Positions 17,706-27,307 of a DNA stretch of 45,240 bases are shown here, piece after piece; within the stretch, counting starts at the first letter, position 1, and every line of letters begins with the position of its first letter. Origin of the DNA: Sulfuricellaceae bacterium. Its GTDB lineage: Bacteria > Pseudomonadota > Gammaproteobacteria > Burkholderiales > Sulfuricellaceae. The translations under genes and the position numbers were made by a program. The stretch lies in the NCBI GenBank assembly GCA_030690895.1, contig JAUYFQ010000051.1:1-45240 (forward strand). The letters run 5' to 3'. The notes below the pieces were generated by a model, which saw only the letters and a program-made list of their open reading frames with translations, was not told the DNA's origin and did not search any database.

Positions 17706-18596
17706 TTAAAAAGCGCTGGATTTCTCATATACACCGCCTGCAACGCCAGTAAGCGTTTCCAGAATTTCATCAGGAGAATCGCTGACCTTCATGAAAGTAC
17801 CCATTCCCAGATTTGGCCATCCCAGCGCCATGCGGAAGCGACCATAAGGGGAATAAACCTTGCTGCCAACTACATATATTTCATATGGCACAGCCGCAAT
17901 GTTTTCAGTGCCAATCTTGTTGATCCAGTTACCCTCACCCGTTTTTGGATCATTCATCGCCACGCCAAATACAGCAATTTTTTTGTCTGCCATGATTACT
18001 TCATAGACTTTCGCCGTTTTGTTGGTACCCTTGGCCAGGTTATCCTGCACCACTTTCACGGCCGCCTCAAAACTGCTATGTGCTTTCAGTTCGTCCTTGT
18101 CTGATCCGAAACGCTCCATACCCACCATGTAACGGTAGCCAGGAAGATCAGACTCGGACACATCTCCGCCAAATCCCTTGCCTGCACCCAAGGCCTTCTG
18201 TAATTTTCCGGTCACCGCCTTGACTGCAGCATCTGCACTGGAAAACTGCTTACGAAAGTAAGCACGGTACCAATAGTCTGGCGTCATGTAGCTGACCGTC
18301 CCATCCGCCTTGACTCCTACGCGAATTCCAGCACCGATCACAGCAGCCCCTCCAGTTGAGTGGATCGCATCCAGAACCCCTTTGTCCGTCACGACCACCA
18401 CACCATACTGGCCAACTCCTTTGGGTGAATACTTGCCAATGACAGTAAATCCCTCTGCAGTCAGCTTGGACTCGACCTGTCCCATCACTGCGTTGACATC
18501 GCCGCCATTAAGCTTTGTTCCCATAGTGTAGGGCGCAACCGCCATTGCAAGCGGCGCCCACATCGCAAACAGAATCGCTACCAGAAATTTATTCAT
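17706..18596 (-). CDS. Secreted protein with two DUF302-like halves
   Basis: A 296-residue protein with a signal peptide (MNKFLVAILFAMWAPLAMA, cleavage about residue 19). The mature part seems to contain two related halves. Each has a pattern like DUF302: a helix and 'GF.V' strand (MGQVESKLTAEGFTVIG), then strands ending near RVGVKADGTVSYMTP in the first half and AVPYEIYVVGSKVYSPYGRF in the second. The DUF302 link is a visual judgement. AAGGAGG lies 11 nt upstream of the ATG at 18596; a TTG at 18629 would place it inside the gene. It follows fadL on the same strand, after a hairpin. Function is unknown. Confidence 0.7.
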   Translation of the reverse strand: MNKFLVAILFAMWAPLAMAVAPYTMGTKLNGGDVNAVMGQVESKLTAEGFTVIGKYSPKGVGQYGVVVVTDKGVLDAIHSTGGAAVIGAGIRVGVKADGTVSYMTPDYWYRAYFRKQFSSADAAVKAVTGKLQKALGAGKGFGGDVSESDLPGYRYMVGMERFGSDKDELKAHSSFEAAVKVVQDNLAKGTNKTAKVYEVIMADKKIAVFGVAMNDPKTGEGNWINKIGTENIAAVPYEIYVVGSKVYSPYGRFRMALGWPNLGMGTFMKVSDSPDEILETLTGVAGGVYEKSSAF

Positions 18597-18671
18597 AATA
18601 TCTACTGCCTCCTTGATTGTTCTATTCAAAATCTGCAGGGCATGGCGAAATACCTGGCCCTAACAAACAGA

Positions 18672-18702
18672 AAGGGCTGAGACAGCATGCTGCTCAGCCC
18701 TT
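18672..18702 (-). terminator. Hairpin after fadL
   Basis: AAGGGCTGAG (18672-18681) pairs perfectly with CTCAGCCCTT (18693-18702). The loop contains a further palindrome, CAGCATGCTG. Only a weak T-rich tail follows on the minus strand. It may be an attenuating hairpin allowing some readthrough into the DUF302-like gene. Confidence 0.6.
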
Positions 18703-18733
18703 CTGCTCATTTCAGCAACACATCCGGCTCAAC

Positions 18734-20188
18734 TTAGAAGCGGTGGCTGTACATCAATTGCCAGTTCAACTGACTCATGCTCGAAGTAACACCCGTAACA
18801 GAATTGGTTACAGTGTTTTTATCGGCATAGGCCAGAGAGAAGTTCACATCCTGTGCTTTATTGAATGCATATCCAACACCTGCGGTCACATGATCTTCAA
18901 CGATAGCAGGGAAGAGTGCGTTCATGGTCGAATCTGGTACCGGGTTATTGGACAGATTCAAACCGCCACGCAACGTCCATGCATCGGTTAGCTTGTAGGA
19001 AGCGCCGAACTGGAATACGTTCTGGTTTTCCCAGTTCTGGTACATGGTAGCGTCCATTTCAGTACCACCCAGCATGAAAGCCTGTGCCATCGGATCAGCT
19101 TGGTTGGCTTCGGCCGTAAATGTCATTTTGAAATCCTTCATGACATTTGCCCAGTCGATACGCTTGTAATCAGCCACAACCATCAGCTTGTTGGTAGCCT
19201 GATAAGCCATACCGAAGCCGAATGTTTGCGGCCACTCGAAATTACGCACCGAGATCTTGCCGGAAACAGAAACAGGTACCGTCGCACCGGCCATAGGACC
19301 CATGGCAGGACCAAGGTTGGCGGAGAAACCAACGGAAGCGCTGCCTTCCAGATCACCCAAGCTAGTCTTGGTATGGTAGGTCGCACCCAGAGTCAACTGA
19401 GGGTTGACCTTGTAGGTCACGCCCAGTTTACCGCCCCAGCCGGTGGAATGCGCTGCGCCAGAGTAATCATTGGTGTTGGAAAAATCGAAGTAACCCCAGT
19501 TGAAACCGGTCATTTGCCCACCCATCATGGCCGGGACAAACCGATCTGTAACCATGCTGCCGCCCACTGTACCCAACGGGCTGCCACCTGGCATCATCAT
19601 CGGACCCATCATGGAACCTGGCATCAGCATCTGCAGATCCATGTTCGCCCACACGAAATCGATACTACCCGCAACAGTCAACTTGGGATCGACGTCATAT
19701 GCCAGAGGAACGACCAGGCGGCCAACGCCCACTTCGGAACGTACTGGCTTATTGGCCGGGCCAGCATCACCCCAGCTCAAGAAAGAGTCTGAACCGTATT
19801 CAGTACCCATGCCACCCTGTGCAAAAATCCCCACGCCATAGGCCAGTTTTCCATCTTTCTTGGCATAACCAATGGCTGGCATGTAGTAGGAGTCGCCGCC
19901 GGAAGGTGCGCTCAAAGTGCCCATGCCTGGCATGTTCATGGAAGTATTGACATCGGGGCCCAACATACCAATCGCCAGATCCAGACGACTACCTTGGGGC
20001 ATCAGTCCCAAAGTGGCGGGGTTGTTCACTACGGCAGCAGTGCCGTTATCGTATGCCATGGAAGCGCCGCCCATGCCTGCGGCAATCGGGCCGTAACCTT
20101 CCAGGTTCATGCCGTTGGTAGCCATCGCTACGCCTGGCGCTGCAATGCCGATAGCGGCCATGACGCCTACAATTTTCTTCAATTTCAT
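18734..20188 (-). CDS. FadL-family outer-membrane transport protein, methionine-rich
   Basis: A 484-residue OmpP1/FadL/TodX family beta-barrel. A signal peptide (MKLKKIVGVMAAIGIAAPGVAMA, about 23 residues) precedes the family N-terminus TNGMNLEGYGPIAAGMGGAS...NNPATLG. The protein ends in an aromatic residue (SHRF), as outer-membrane barrels do. Residues about 183-226 are unusually methionine-rich, with roughly 12 Met in 44 residues, in what should be a loop. GAGGGG lies 7 nt upstream of the ATG at 20188; a longer frame to 20251 lacks support. FadL-type channels carry hydrophobic molecules. Placement below the sHdr-type lipoate genes suggests a possible sulfur-related cargo, but that is inference. 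Confidence 0.88.
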   Translation of the reverse strand: MKLKKIVGVMAAIGIAAPGVAMATNGMNLEGYGPIAAGMGGASMAYDNGTAAVVNNPATLGLMPQGSRLDLAIGMLGPDVNTSMNMPGMGTLSAPSGGDSYYMPAIGYAKKDGKLAYGVGIFAQGGMGTEYGSDSFLSWGDAGPANKPVRSEVGVGRLVVPLAYDVDPKLTVAGSIDFVWANMDLQMLMPGSMMGPMMMPGGSPLGTVGGSMVTDRFVPAMMGGQMTGFNWGYFDFSNTNDYSGAAHSTGWGGKLGVTYKVNPQLTLGATYHTKTSLGDLEGSASVGFSANLGPAMGPMAGATVPVSVSGKISVRNFEWPQTFGFGMAYQATNKLMVVADYKRIDWANVMKDFKMTFTAEANQADPMAQAFMLGGTEMDATMYQNWENQNVFQFGASYKLTDAWTLRGGLNLSNNPVPDSTMNALFPAIVEDHVTAGVGYAFNKAQDVNFSLAYADKNTVTNSVTGVTSSMSQLNWQLMYSHRF

Positions 20189-20277
20189 GCTGTATCCCCT
20201 CATTGTTTGAGAAATGCTTCTTGTTGATGCTGTGTGATGTTTACTGTTCATCTTCGTGACGTTTTCTTGTTGCGTTA

Positions 20278-20305
20278 ATCATACACAAATCAAATTAACG
20301 GGCAA
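20278..20305 (-). promoter_or_regulatory. Probable sigma-70 promoter for fadL
   Basis: On the minus strand TTGCCC (20305-20300) and TATGAT (20283-20278) are 16 bp apart, giving a plausible vegetative promoter about 80 nt upstream of the fadL start. Its presence suggests fadL can be transcribed separately from lipS. Confidence 0.45.
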
Positions 20306-20331
20306 GATATACATAAGTCTTACGCCCGCAT

Positions 20332-20349
20332 TGTTGCAGGTTCGCAACA
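20332..20349. promoter_or_regulatory. Palindrome upstream of the fadL promoter
   Basis: TGTTGC (20332-20337) and GCAACA (20344-20349) form a perfect 6-6-6 dyad between the lipS stop and the presumed fadL -35. It could bind a dimeric regulator or act as the hairpin ending the lip operon. No T run follows, which favours a protein-binding site. Confidence 0.4.
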
Positions 20350-21396
20350 TTATGTTTCCATTTGTTGCCTGACGCTTTCGACATCCTGCTCGTCCAACAC
20401 GAAGGGGTAGGAAAGAATGGCCGATGGCCGGGAATCACCATAAGGCCGGTTGCAGGCTGAAATATCGTCTTCCTTGCCTGGGCAACCGGAAGTACGAAAC
20501 GGCCTGCCTGAGCTAACGAGTTGGTCCACTGTTTCTGGCGTCACACCCAACCCGGTCAACTGGCCATCCCGGTCAAACTGCATGGCGTCAACGTTGACGC
20601 CACAGTAATCGATCAGATAGCGCGCCATTTGGACACGTCGCCAGCGACCGGCATCACAGGCCGGCCAATCTTCCATCAGCGAACCACGTTCCGGGTAAAA
20701 GGCGAATAGATGGTTATGGCCGCCCATATCGCGGATGCGCCGACAGACATGGAGTATTTCCTTTTCCGTCTCGCCCATGCCGCAAATCAGATGCGCGCCG
20801 AATTTTTCCGGGCCAAAAACTTCCGCAGCCCAATCCAGCGCTTGCCAATACTTTTCCCAACGGTGAGGGCTATCTACCGTTTTGCCACGCGTGCGCTCAA
20901 ATATTTCAGGGGTTACCGCATCCAGTGCCACGGTAAAAATCTCGGCACCCAACTCCTTCATTTCAACCAGGTCTTTCTTTTCCATCGAGGTCGGATTTGA
21001 AAGGATGGAAACAGGAATATGCGGTAAGGCGTTCACCCATTTTCGCAGCAGTGTCCGGGTATCGGCATCGGAAGCAGGGTGCGTAATCATGGAAATGCAC
21101 ATGCGCTGAAACTGCCCTTTGTCCTCGCCCGACCTTACCCGTGCGATCACCTCATCAAAAGCGAGCGTTGGCCAGTCCACGCGGATAAAATTACGTGCCG
21201 CATAGTCTCGCGCTTCCTCCCTGTGCCGGGCCAGGCCACAGTAGGAGCAGTTTGCCCGGCAGCCTTCTGGATAAGTCACCAACAGGTTCAGACAATGCGT
21301 ACACGCTGTACGGAACATTTTTCCGGGCATCAGTCCCAAAGTGATCGCAGCAGCGGTGCTCAACTGGACATAATCCGGCGAACGAAGAATGGTCAT
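20350..21396 (-). CDS. Radical SAM protein, LipS-type (two-component lipoyl synthase subunit)
   Basis: A 348-residue radical SAM enzyme with the cluster motif C46-X3-C50-X2-C53. Four further cysteines are grouped as C32xxC35 and C305/C315 (SGCPGKEDDISACNRPYG). They could hold an auxiliary iron-sulfur cluster, which lipoyl synthases use as the sulfur source. Its place after sLpl and LipT, with an ATGA overlap with lipT, identifies it as one of the two LipS proteins of the sulfur-oxidiser lipoate pathway. I cannot say whether it is LipS1 or LipS2, and the partner is not in this window. It would otherwise be annotated as BioB-like radical SAM. Confidence 0.78.
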   Translation of the reverse strand: MTILRSPDYVQLSTAAAITLGLMPGKMFRTACTHCLNLLVTYPEGCRANCSYCGLARHREEARDYAARNFIRVDWPTLAFDEVIARVRSGEDKGQFQRMCISMITHPASDADTRTLLRKWVNALPHIPVSILSNPTSMEKKDLVEMKELGAEIFTVALDAVTPEIFERTRGKTVDSPHRWEKYWQALDWAAEVFGPEKFGAHLICGMGETEKEILHVCRRIRDMGGHNHLFAFYPERGSLMEDWPACDAGRWRRVQMARYLIDYCGVNVDAMQFDRDGQLTGLGVTPETVDQLVSSGRPFRTSGCPGKEDDISACNRPYGDSRPSAILSYPFVLDEQDVESVRQQMET

Positions 21397-22484
21397 GCGG
21401 CATCGCCTGCGTAATATTCGGGAAAGGCCACCCAGCCTTTCCGAAGCGTCTCGTCCTTTCCGCCCGCCTTCAGCCAGACTCTCTGCTTGACGCCACGACT
21501 CAGCGCCTGCTCAAAATGATCTCTCATGTCTTCCTCATAAGATTCCAGCGCCCGTCCGCGCCCGTCCAGGCACGCAACCGCTGCTTCTCCGGCTTGCCGC
21601 CCAGAAACCACCGCCGCCTGTATTCCAGCTCCCATCACGGGATGTGTAAATCCACCCGCATCCCCGGCAAACAGAACATTTCCTGCCACCAGAGCGGACC
21701 GCAAACCGCCAACCGGGATCAAACCGCCGGTGCGTCGAATAACTGTGTGGCCCACCCGCCCTTCGCTGACCAGTTTCTGGTGCAAATTATCAAGCGGCGT
21801 CTTGAGATTGACGGCAAACCGCTTGTCCATGCCTAGCCCCAGATTCGCCTGGTCACCTTTCGGAAACAACCAGGCATATCCGCCTGGAAAATCGGGAGAC
21901 AGCCATACAGCGGTTTCCCTCGTTGGCTGCAACAGTGGCACAGTGTATTGGCGGGCATGCACCACTGCCTGCTTCGGCAAGCCCATTAGCTTTGCTACGC
22001 TGGAACTCGGGCCATCCGCAGCAACCAATACCCGGTAAGAAAACGTCATTTTTCCTTGTGGAGATTCGACACTGGCGAGATGACGCAATGTGTCCAACCC
22101 ATCGAGACGACAGTTGAGGTACAACGCCGCCCCGGCGCGCTCGGCAGTCGCCGCGATAGCCTGATCGAAAACAGCCCGATTGATCATCATGCCAGGCGTA
22201 CGCAGTCGACTGGTTTCACCGGATGGCAAGCTTGTGATCATCGCATCAACAGACTGAACGTTTATCCCGCCGCCTTGAATTAAATTGGGCATTAAATCGG
22301 GTAACAACCCAAGCAACGCCAAAGGAATCCACTCCGCGCATTGCACGGGCAGCCCCACTTCCTTCCTGCGTTCAACCGCTGCCACCTTCAGACCGCCCCG
22401 TGCGGCCGCCAACGCAGCAGTGCCGCCCGCTGGCCCCAGGCCCACGACCAGGACATCGACCTTATGATGCACTGGGTGGCGCAC
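21393..22484 (-). CDS. lipT: LipT, geranylgeranyl reductase-like FAD oxidoreductase
   Basis: A 363-residue flavoprotein. It has an N-terminal Rossmann motif (VVGLGPAGGTAALAAARGG), the middle strand VLVAADGPSSSVAKLMGL and a second FAD motif AGDAGGFTHPVMGAGIQAA, all as in geranylgeranyl reductase-like proteins. In sHdr-containing sulfur oxidisers such a protein, LipT, is encoded with sLpl and LipS proteins and is thought to supply electrons for lipoate assembly. Here it overlaps sLpl by 23 bp upstream and LipS by 4 bp downstream, so the three are one operon. Context makes LipT more likely than a carotenoid or archaeal-lipid reductase. Confidence 0.8.
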   Translation of the reverse strand: MRHPVHHKVDVLVVGLGPAGGTAALAAARGGLKVAAVERRKEVGLPVQCAEWIPLALLGLLPDLMPNLIQGGGINVQSVDAMITSLPSGETSRLRTPGMMINRAVFDQAIAATAERAGAALYLNCRLDGLDTLRHLASVESPQGKMTFSYRVLVAADGPSSSVAKLMGLPKQAVVHARQYTVPLLQPTRETAVWLSPDFPGGYAWLFPKGDQANLGLGMDKRFAVNLKTPLDNLHQKLVSEGRVGHTVIRRTGGLIPVGGLRSALVAGNVLFAGDAGGFTHPVMGAGIQAAVVSGRQAGEAAVACLDGRGRALESYEEDMRDHFEQALSRGVKQRVWLKAGGKDETLRKGWVAFPEYYAGDAA

Positions 22485-23550
22485 TGGCCAAGGCCTGCCG
22501 GATAAGCACTACAAAATCCAGCGGTTTGATTTGTAACATGTCCACTTCACGCCCATGAAAGAAAGCATTCACGACGATTTCAACTTGATCTTCCGCAACC
22601 TGCTTCAACGCAGCTTCCAGGTCATTGATTGTCCGGGCGGGCATCACGAAAAAATCGCCCGTGAACCACACCTGCCCGATACGCTTTCTTGTTTCATCGT
22701 AGGAGAGCGCCACCCGCAACAGCCCGCCGGGAAATTTTTCAGTGGCTTCACGCATCGGCAATTCACTGGCCGGACGGTGAACCAGATTGACCCATTCGGG
22801 CGAGTCGATTTCCCCCAGCGCCGATTCAAAGTAGCCCTGCTCCAACTCGCTCAACTCGCCTGTTTCCATGCGTGCGAAAAACGCTCGCGAAAACCCTTCT
22901 GACAAGGCTGACTTTACACTTGAGAGAGGCGGAACATACCCCAGCAAATCCGCCAGATTTGCCACCCGTTCTCGCGCCGAAGCGATCGCCTTGCCGGACA
23001 GCTTCTCGACCGGGATCCGCAAGACACGCAGCATCTTCTCAACATCGAACTGCACCAGCAGCGTGCCCTGAAACATCAGCCCATCGCCATCAAACACCCC
23101 GCCAGTGCCAGAGATTTTTCGCCCCCCCACCTCGATATCATTACGCGGACGAAATTGCGCGTCCACCCCCAGCATACGCATTCCTGATGCAGCCGCTTCG
23201 CAAATGCGCCGGGTGATTTCCTCCATGTTCGCCGTTCCCAGCGACTGCCGCCCCAGATACAGCTCCCAGCCAATCTGCGTTTCATCGAAAAAGATCGCAC
23301 CGCCACCGCTGATCCGTCGCTGCACCGCAATGCCATGCTCCCGACAATAATCGAGATTCAGCTCCTGTTCGGCGCTCTGATGGAAGCCCAGCAAAGCGGA
23401 GGGCGTAAATTGCAAAAACCGCAAGGTATTCGGACTTTCGCCCTTTCTTCTGGCCTCCAGAAGCGCACGGTTTAGTGCGATATTTTCGGCGGCATTACGC
23501 AAACCGGTATCAATCAGACGCCATTTTTCCACGCCAGCCTCACGCATCAT
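22462..23550 (-). CDS. sLpl(AB), sulfur-oxidation-type lipoate-protein ligase
   Basis: A 362-residue protein. The N-terminal ligase domain (about 1-250) carries [10 protein letters not shown], the variant of the lipoyl-adenylate binding motif, and GRKISGTGG with the catalytic lysine. A C-terminal LplB-like accessory domain (about 255-355) is fused, as in sLpl(AB) of the sHdr pathway, which charges the carrier LbpA rather than pyruvate dehydrogenase. The first gene of the operon, it is divergent from gyrA with 77 bp between starts. The start could be either ATG of the pair at 23550/23547. An ordinary LplA is the alternative, but the lipT/lipS linkage argues against it. Confidence 0.8.
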   Translation of the reverse strand: MMREAGVEKWRLIDTGLRNAAENIALNRALLEARRKGESPNTLRFLQFTPSALLGFHQSAEQELNLDYCREHGIAVQRRISGGGAIFFDETQIGWELYLGRQSLGTANMEEITRRICEAAASGMRMLGVDAQFRPRNDIEVGGRKISGTGGVFDGDGLMFQGTLLVQFDVEKMLRVLRIPVEKLSGKAIASARERVANLADLLGYVPPLSSVKSALSEGFSRAFFARMETGELSELEQGYFESALGEIDSPEWVNLVHRPASELPMREATEKFPGGLLRVALSYDETRKRIGQVWFTGDFFVMPARTINDLEAALKQVAEDQVEIVVNAFFHGREVDMLQIKPLDFVVLIRQALASAPPSAS

Positions 23551-23627
23551 TTGGAATGGTCAGAATTATAGCCCCCGTGCTAACATTGCGCGTTCAAGAA
23601 ACCCTCATAAAGTCAGTACGTCACCCC

Positions 23628-26198
23628 ATGGATCAATTCGCAAAAGAAACAATCCCGGTCAGCATCGAAGAAGAAATGCGTCGCTCCTATCTCGATTACG
23701 CCATGAGCGTGATCGTGGGCCGCGCGCTGCCGGACGTGCGCGACGGTCTCAAGCCAGTGCATCGCCGCGTACTGTTTGCCATGCACGAATTATCCAACGA
23801 CTGGAACAAGGCTTACAAAAAGTCGGCGCGTATCGTCGGCGACGTGATCGGTAAATACCACCCGCACGGCGACACGGCGGTGTACGACACCATCGTGCGC
23901 ATGGCGCAGAACTTTTCGCTGCGTTATATGCTGGTTGATGGCCAGGGCAACTTTGGCTCCGTTGACGGCGACAACGCGGCGGCGATGCGTTACACCGAAA
24001 TCCGCATGGCGCGAATCGCCCATGAACTGCTGGCAGACCTGGACAAGGAGACGGTCGATTTCGGCCCCAACTACGATGGCTCCGAGCATGAACCGCTAGT
24101 CTTGCCGGCCAGAATACCCAACCTGCTGATCAACGGCAGCTCCGGCATTGCTGTCGGCATGGCCACGAATATCCCGCCACACAATCTGAACGAAGTCATC
24201 GACGCCTGTCTCAAATTGCTGGGCGAGCCTGAAACCGGCATAGAAGAACTGATCGACATCATCCCCGCCCCCGACTTCCCCACTGCCGGGATTATTTATG
24301 GCACGGCGGGTGTCAAGGAAGGCTACCGCACTGGCCGTGGCCGCGTGGTGATGCGCGCGCGCTGCCATTTTGAGGATGTCGGCAAGGGTGACAAGCAGGC
24401 CATCATCGTCGACGAGCTGCCTTATCAGGTCAACAAGAAGACCCTGCTGGAAAAAATTGCCGAACTGGTACGCGAAAAGCGCGTGGAAGGCATTTCCGAG
24501 CTGCGTGACGAGTCGGACAAATCCGGGATGCGCGTCTATATCGAACTGAAGCGCGGCGAATCAGCCGAAGTCGTGCTCAATAATCTGTACAAACACACCC
24601 AGTTGCAGGACACCTTCGGGATCAACATGGTGGCCATCGTCGACGGTCAGCCGCGCTTGCTGAACCTGAAGCAGATGATTGACGCCTTCCTGCGCCACCG
24701 CCGCGAAGTCGTGACCCGCCGCACCCTGTTCGAACTGCGCAAGGCGCGCGAACGCGGCCATATTCTGGAAGGTCTGGCGGTCGCGCTGTCCAATGTGGAC
24801 GAAATCATCGCCCTGATCAAGGCCGCGCAAACTCCTGCCATCGCCAAGCTGGGCTTGATGGAGCACACCTGGCGCTCGCCGCTGGTGGAAGACATGCTGC
24901 AACGCGCCGCCGCCGATGCCTCGCGCCCGGAAAGCCTGGCCGCCGAATTCGGCCTGTCAGCCCAAGGCTACCGGCTCTCCGAAATGCAGGCGCAAGCCAT
25001 CCTGGAACTTCGCCTGCAACGCCTGACCGGCCTGGAGCAGGACAAGATCGTCGCCGAGTACAAGGACGTGATGCTGAAGATCGCCGACCTGCTCGATATT
25101 CTGGCCAAGCCCCACCGGGTCACCGAAATTATCGTCATGGAACTGACTGCGATCAAGACCCAATTCGGCGATGCGCGCCGCAGTGAAATCATTGTAAATG
25201 CAGCGGATATTTCACTGGAGGATTTAATAACCCCGGAAGACGTGGTGGTCACGCTCTCCCACACCGGCTACATCAAATCCCAGCCGGTTGACGACTACAA
25301 GGCGCAAAAACGCGGCGGGCGCGGCAAGCAGGCAGCAGCGACCAAGGAAGACGACTTCATCGACAAACTGTTCGTCGCCAATACCCACGACACCATCCTG
25401 TGCTTCTCCAATCACGGCCAGGTCTATTGGATCAAGGTCTATGAAGTCCCGCAAGGCAGTCGCATCTCGCGTGGCAAGCCTATCGTCAACCTGCTGCAAC
25501 TGGCAGAAGGCGAAAAAATCAACGCCATCCTGCCGGTCAAGGATTTCACCGAAGAACGCTTCATTTTCTTTTCCACCTCCGATGGCACGGTCAAGAAAAC
25601 CGCGCTGTCCAATTTCAGCAATCCGCGCCGCGCCGGCATTATCGCCATCGCGCTGGACGAGGGCGACTTCCTGATCGGTGTTGCGCTGACCGACGGCAAG
25701 CACGATGTCATGCTGTTCTCGGATGAAGGCAAGGCAGTGCGTTTCGAGGAAAGCGACGTGCGCGCCACCGGACGCGACACGCGCGGCGTGCGCGGCATGA
25801 ATTTGCGCAAAGGCGGCAAAGTCATCGCCATGCTGGTCGCCGAAAGCGAACAACAAAGCGTGCTGACCGCGACCGAAAACGGCTTTGGAAAACGCACCCC
25901 AGTTGCCGAGTACACCCGCCACGGACGCGGCACCCAGGGCATGATCGCGATTCAGACCAGCGAGCGCAACGGCAAAGTTGTGGCCGCCACGCTGGTGGAG
26001 GAAACCGACGAAATCATGTTGATCACTACCGGTGGCGTGCTGATTCGCACCCGCGTCCGCGAAATCCGGGAAATGGGTCGTACCACGCAAGGGGTCACGC
26101 TGATCAACCTGGACGAAGGCGAGAAACTGACTGGCCTGGAAAAAGTGGTCGAGTCGGACGAAGGTGATAGCACCGACGAAATGGGCGAGGACGCATAG
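23628..26198 (+). CDS. gyrA: DNA gyrase subunit A
   Basis: An 856-residue GyrA. It starts [40 protein letters not shown] and has the active-site tyrosine in [10 protein letters not shown]. The C-terminal beta-pinwheel carries the GyrA box QKRGGRG (near 25303-25323) and repeated blades ([33 protein letters not shown]). The open frame extends upstream to 23475, but the ATG at 23628 gives the family start. The quinolone-determining region reads [10 protein letters not shown], with Thr at the position of E. coli Ser83 and Asp87 kept. In relatives serC follows directly; here an island of about 1.7 kb separates them. Confidence 0.97.
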   Translation: MDQFAKETIPVSIEEEMRRSYLDYAMSVIVGRALPDVRDGLKPVHRRVLFAMHELSNDWNKAYKKSARIVGDVIGKYHPHGDTAVYDTIVRMAQNFSLRYMLVDGQGNFGSVDGDNAAAMRYTEIRMARIAHELLADLDKETVDFGPNYDGSEHEPLVLPARIPNLLINGSSGIAVGMATNIPPHNLNEVIDACLKLLGEPETGIEELIDIIPAPDFPTAGIIYGTAGVKEGYRTGRGRVVMRARCHFEDVGKGDKQAIIVDELPYQVNKKTLLEKIAELVREKRVEGISELRDESDKSGMRVYIELKRGESAEVVLNNLYKHTQLQDTFGINMVAIVDGQPRLLNLKQMIDAFLRHRREVVTRRTLFELRKARERGHILEGLAVALSNVDEIIALIKAAQTPAIAKLGLMEHTWRSPLVEDMLQRAAADASRPESLAAEFGLSAQGYRLSEMQAQAILELRLQRLTGLEQDKIVAEYKDVMLKIADLLDILAKPHRVTEIIVMELTAIKTQFGDARRSEIIVNAADISLEDLITPEDVVVTLSHTGYIKSQPVDDYKAQKRGGRGKQAAATKEDDFIDKLFVANTHDTILCFSNHGQVYWIKVYEVPQGSRISRGKPIVNLLQLAEGEKINAILPVKDFTEERFIFFSTSDGTVKKTALSNFSNPRRAGIIAIALDEGDFLIGVALTDGKHDVMLFSDEGKAVRFEESDVRATGRDTRGVRGMNLRKGGKVIAMLVAESEQQSVLTATENGFGKRTPVAEYTRHGRGTQGMIAIQTSERNGKVVAATLVEETDEIMLITTGGVLIRTRVREIREMGRTTQGVTLINLDEGEKLTGLEKVVESDEGDSTDEMGEDA

Positions 26199-26221
26199 CA
26201 CCGGGAGATGGTCATGTTGCA
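26196..26221 (+). repeat. Copy 1 of 26-27-bp direct repeat bounding the gyrA-serC insert
   Basis: The block starting TAGCACCGGGAGATGGTCAT recurs at 27534-27560 with two substitutions and one inserted A. Copy 1 covers the gyrA stop codon and the ribosome-binding site and start codon of the next gene. Copy 2 holds the same elements for the decayed antitoxin. It looks like a duplicated translation-start segment left by insertion or recombination. Confidence 0.7.
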
Positions 26222-26780
26222 TATGGGCAACCTGTTAGGGATGTCGTTCTTATTTGTAAGTGTAATTACAGGAACGTGCGCCACTGCTGACTCATGGAAA
26301 AAAATGGATGGGTGGGGCACAGCCAAGGATATAGCTGAAACAAATAAGTCAATGAGGACGCGTGCGGAAGTTGATGAGAAAGAAACAATCATTGTCAGGA
26401 AAGAGTGGGAGAGTGAGGCTCCAGCAAGAGAGGCGAGGCAAAAGGAGCGAGAAATGTGGGGAATCACCTTGCCTGATCGAAAAACTCTAAAAAATTCAAT
26501 GGCATCCGCAATAGAGTTGGACAATCCCCCAGAAAAATTAGTAAATGATTGTGTTGAAATGTATCGCAACTCACTAAAGGATCCGCGCAGTCCATATGTT
26601 GTCGGCGCGAAGATTGAACGCCGTAGTACATTGCAACTAATTGTTGATGCGCGCGCCAAGAATAGCTTTGGTGGTTATATATCTACGGAGTTCATCTGTG
26701 ATTTGAATTCGAGTGATAGCATTGACATCGAGGGTACTAAACTGCGAGTGGCTTTTTCTGTATTAGGAATGGCTCGATAA
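26214..26780 (+). CDS. Hypothetical secreted or membrane-anchored protein
   Basis: A 188-residue protein not recognised as a known family. A hydrophobic N-terminus (about 2-22, GNLLGMSFLFVSVITGTCA) looks like a signal peptide, possibly a lipoprotein-type one given the TGTC context. A charged helical region rich in Glu/Arg/Lys follows, then a C-terminal part with SPYVVGAKIERR and AKNSFGGYISTEFICDLN, which resembles small domains of phage or exported proteins. GGGAG lies 6 nt upstream of the ATG at 26214. Base composition is clearly more AT-rich than gyrA or serC, which suggests acquisition. It occupies the gyrA-serC junction with two toxin-antitoxin modules. Confidence 0.6.
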   Translation: MLHMGNLLGMSFLFVSVITGTCATADSWKKMDGWGTAKDIAETNKSMRTRAEVDEKETIIVRKEWESEAPAREARQKEREMWGITLPDRKTLKNSMASAIELDNPPEKLVNDCVEMYRNSLKDPRSPYVVGAKIERRSTLQLIVDARAKNSFGGYISTEFICDLNSSDSIDIEGTKLRVAFSVLGMAR

Positions 26781-26827
26781 ATAATCAATAAGGACTGGTT
26801 CCGGCTTCCGCATTGGGACTGAATTTC

Positions 26828-27307
26828 ATGAAGCGAAAAGTCTACGTCGAAACATCCATCATCAGTTATCTGACTGCGCGCCCCAGCAAGAACGTGATTG
26901 AAGCCGGACATCAGCAGAGCACTTACCTATTCTGGGATCGGCGCAGTGAATTTGATCTGGTGGCATCGGAACTTGTGCTCACGGAATGTGGCGCTGGAGA
27001 TGCCTTGGCTGCGAGCAAGCGGCTTGATGTATTGTCCACAATGCCTCTGCTCGACATTACGTCTCGCAGCGTTGATCTTGCAAAAAGTCTGGTTGCCGCT
27101 AATATCGTACCGACAAAAGCGAGTGAGGATGCCTTGCATATTGCGATTGCCACCGTTCATTTCGTGGATTATCTGCTGACATGGAATTGTCGGCATATTG
27201 CCAACCCGGAAATCCAAGCACGAATCGCTGAATATTTGCAACGGCAGGGTTTGTTTTTACCTTTCATTTGCACCCCTGACGAGATATTGGGAGACAACGA
27301 TGACTGA
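26828..27307 (+). CDS. PIN-domain toxin (VapC-like)
   Basis: A 159-residue PIN protein starting MKRKVYVETSIISYLTARPS. The acidic residue that is Asp in most VapC is Glu here (VETSIISY). The later LVLTECGAGD, SEDALHIAIATVHFVDYLLTWNCRHIANP segments supply the remaining acidic and Asn/Asp positions. This is a separate subgroup from the 7152 toxin. It overlaps the downstream antitoxin by 8 bp, with toxin first, an order common for this subgroup. The ribosome-binding site is weak. Likely an RNase toxin; the target is unknown. Confidence 0.8.
   Translation: MKRKVYVETSIISYLTARPSKNVIEAGHQQSTYLFWDRRSEFDLVASELVLTECGAGDALAASKRLDVLSTMPLLDITSRSVDLAKSLVAANIVPTKASEDALHIAIATVHFVDYLLTWNCRHIANPEIQARIAEYLQRQGLFLPFICTPDEILGDNDD

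Noticed and set aside
21393-22484. LipT candidate read as a carotenoid or archaeal-lipid geranylgeranyl reductase
   Set aside because: No isoprenoid genes are nearby, while overlapping lipoate-ligase and radical SAM genes fit the LipT assignment better.
23871-23910. Possible quinolone-resistance change (Thr at the Ser83 position of GyrA)
   Set aside because: Thr is a natural residue at this position in other bacteria and Asp87 is unchanged, so it does not indicate acquired resistance.
25224-26222. 332-codon open frame on the minus strand across gyrA
   Set aside because: It is an exact antisense shadow of the GyrA C-terminal domain, with His/Asp-rich low-complexity sequence and no ribosome-binding site.
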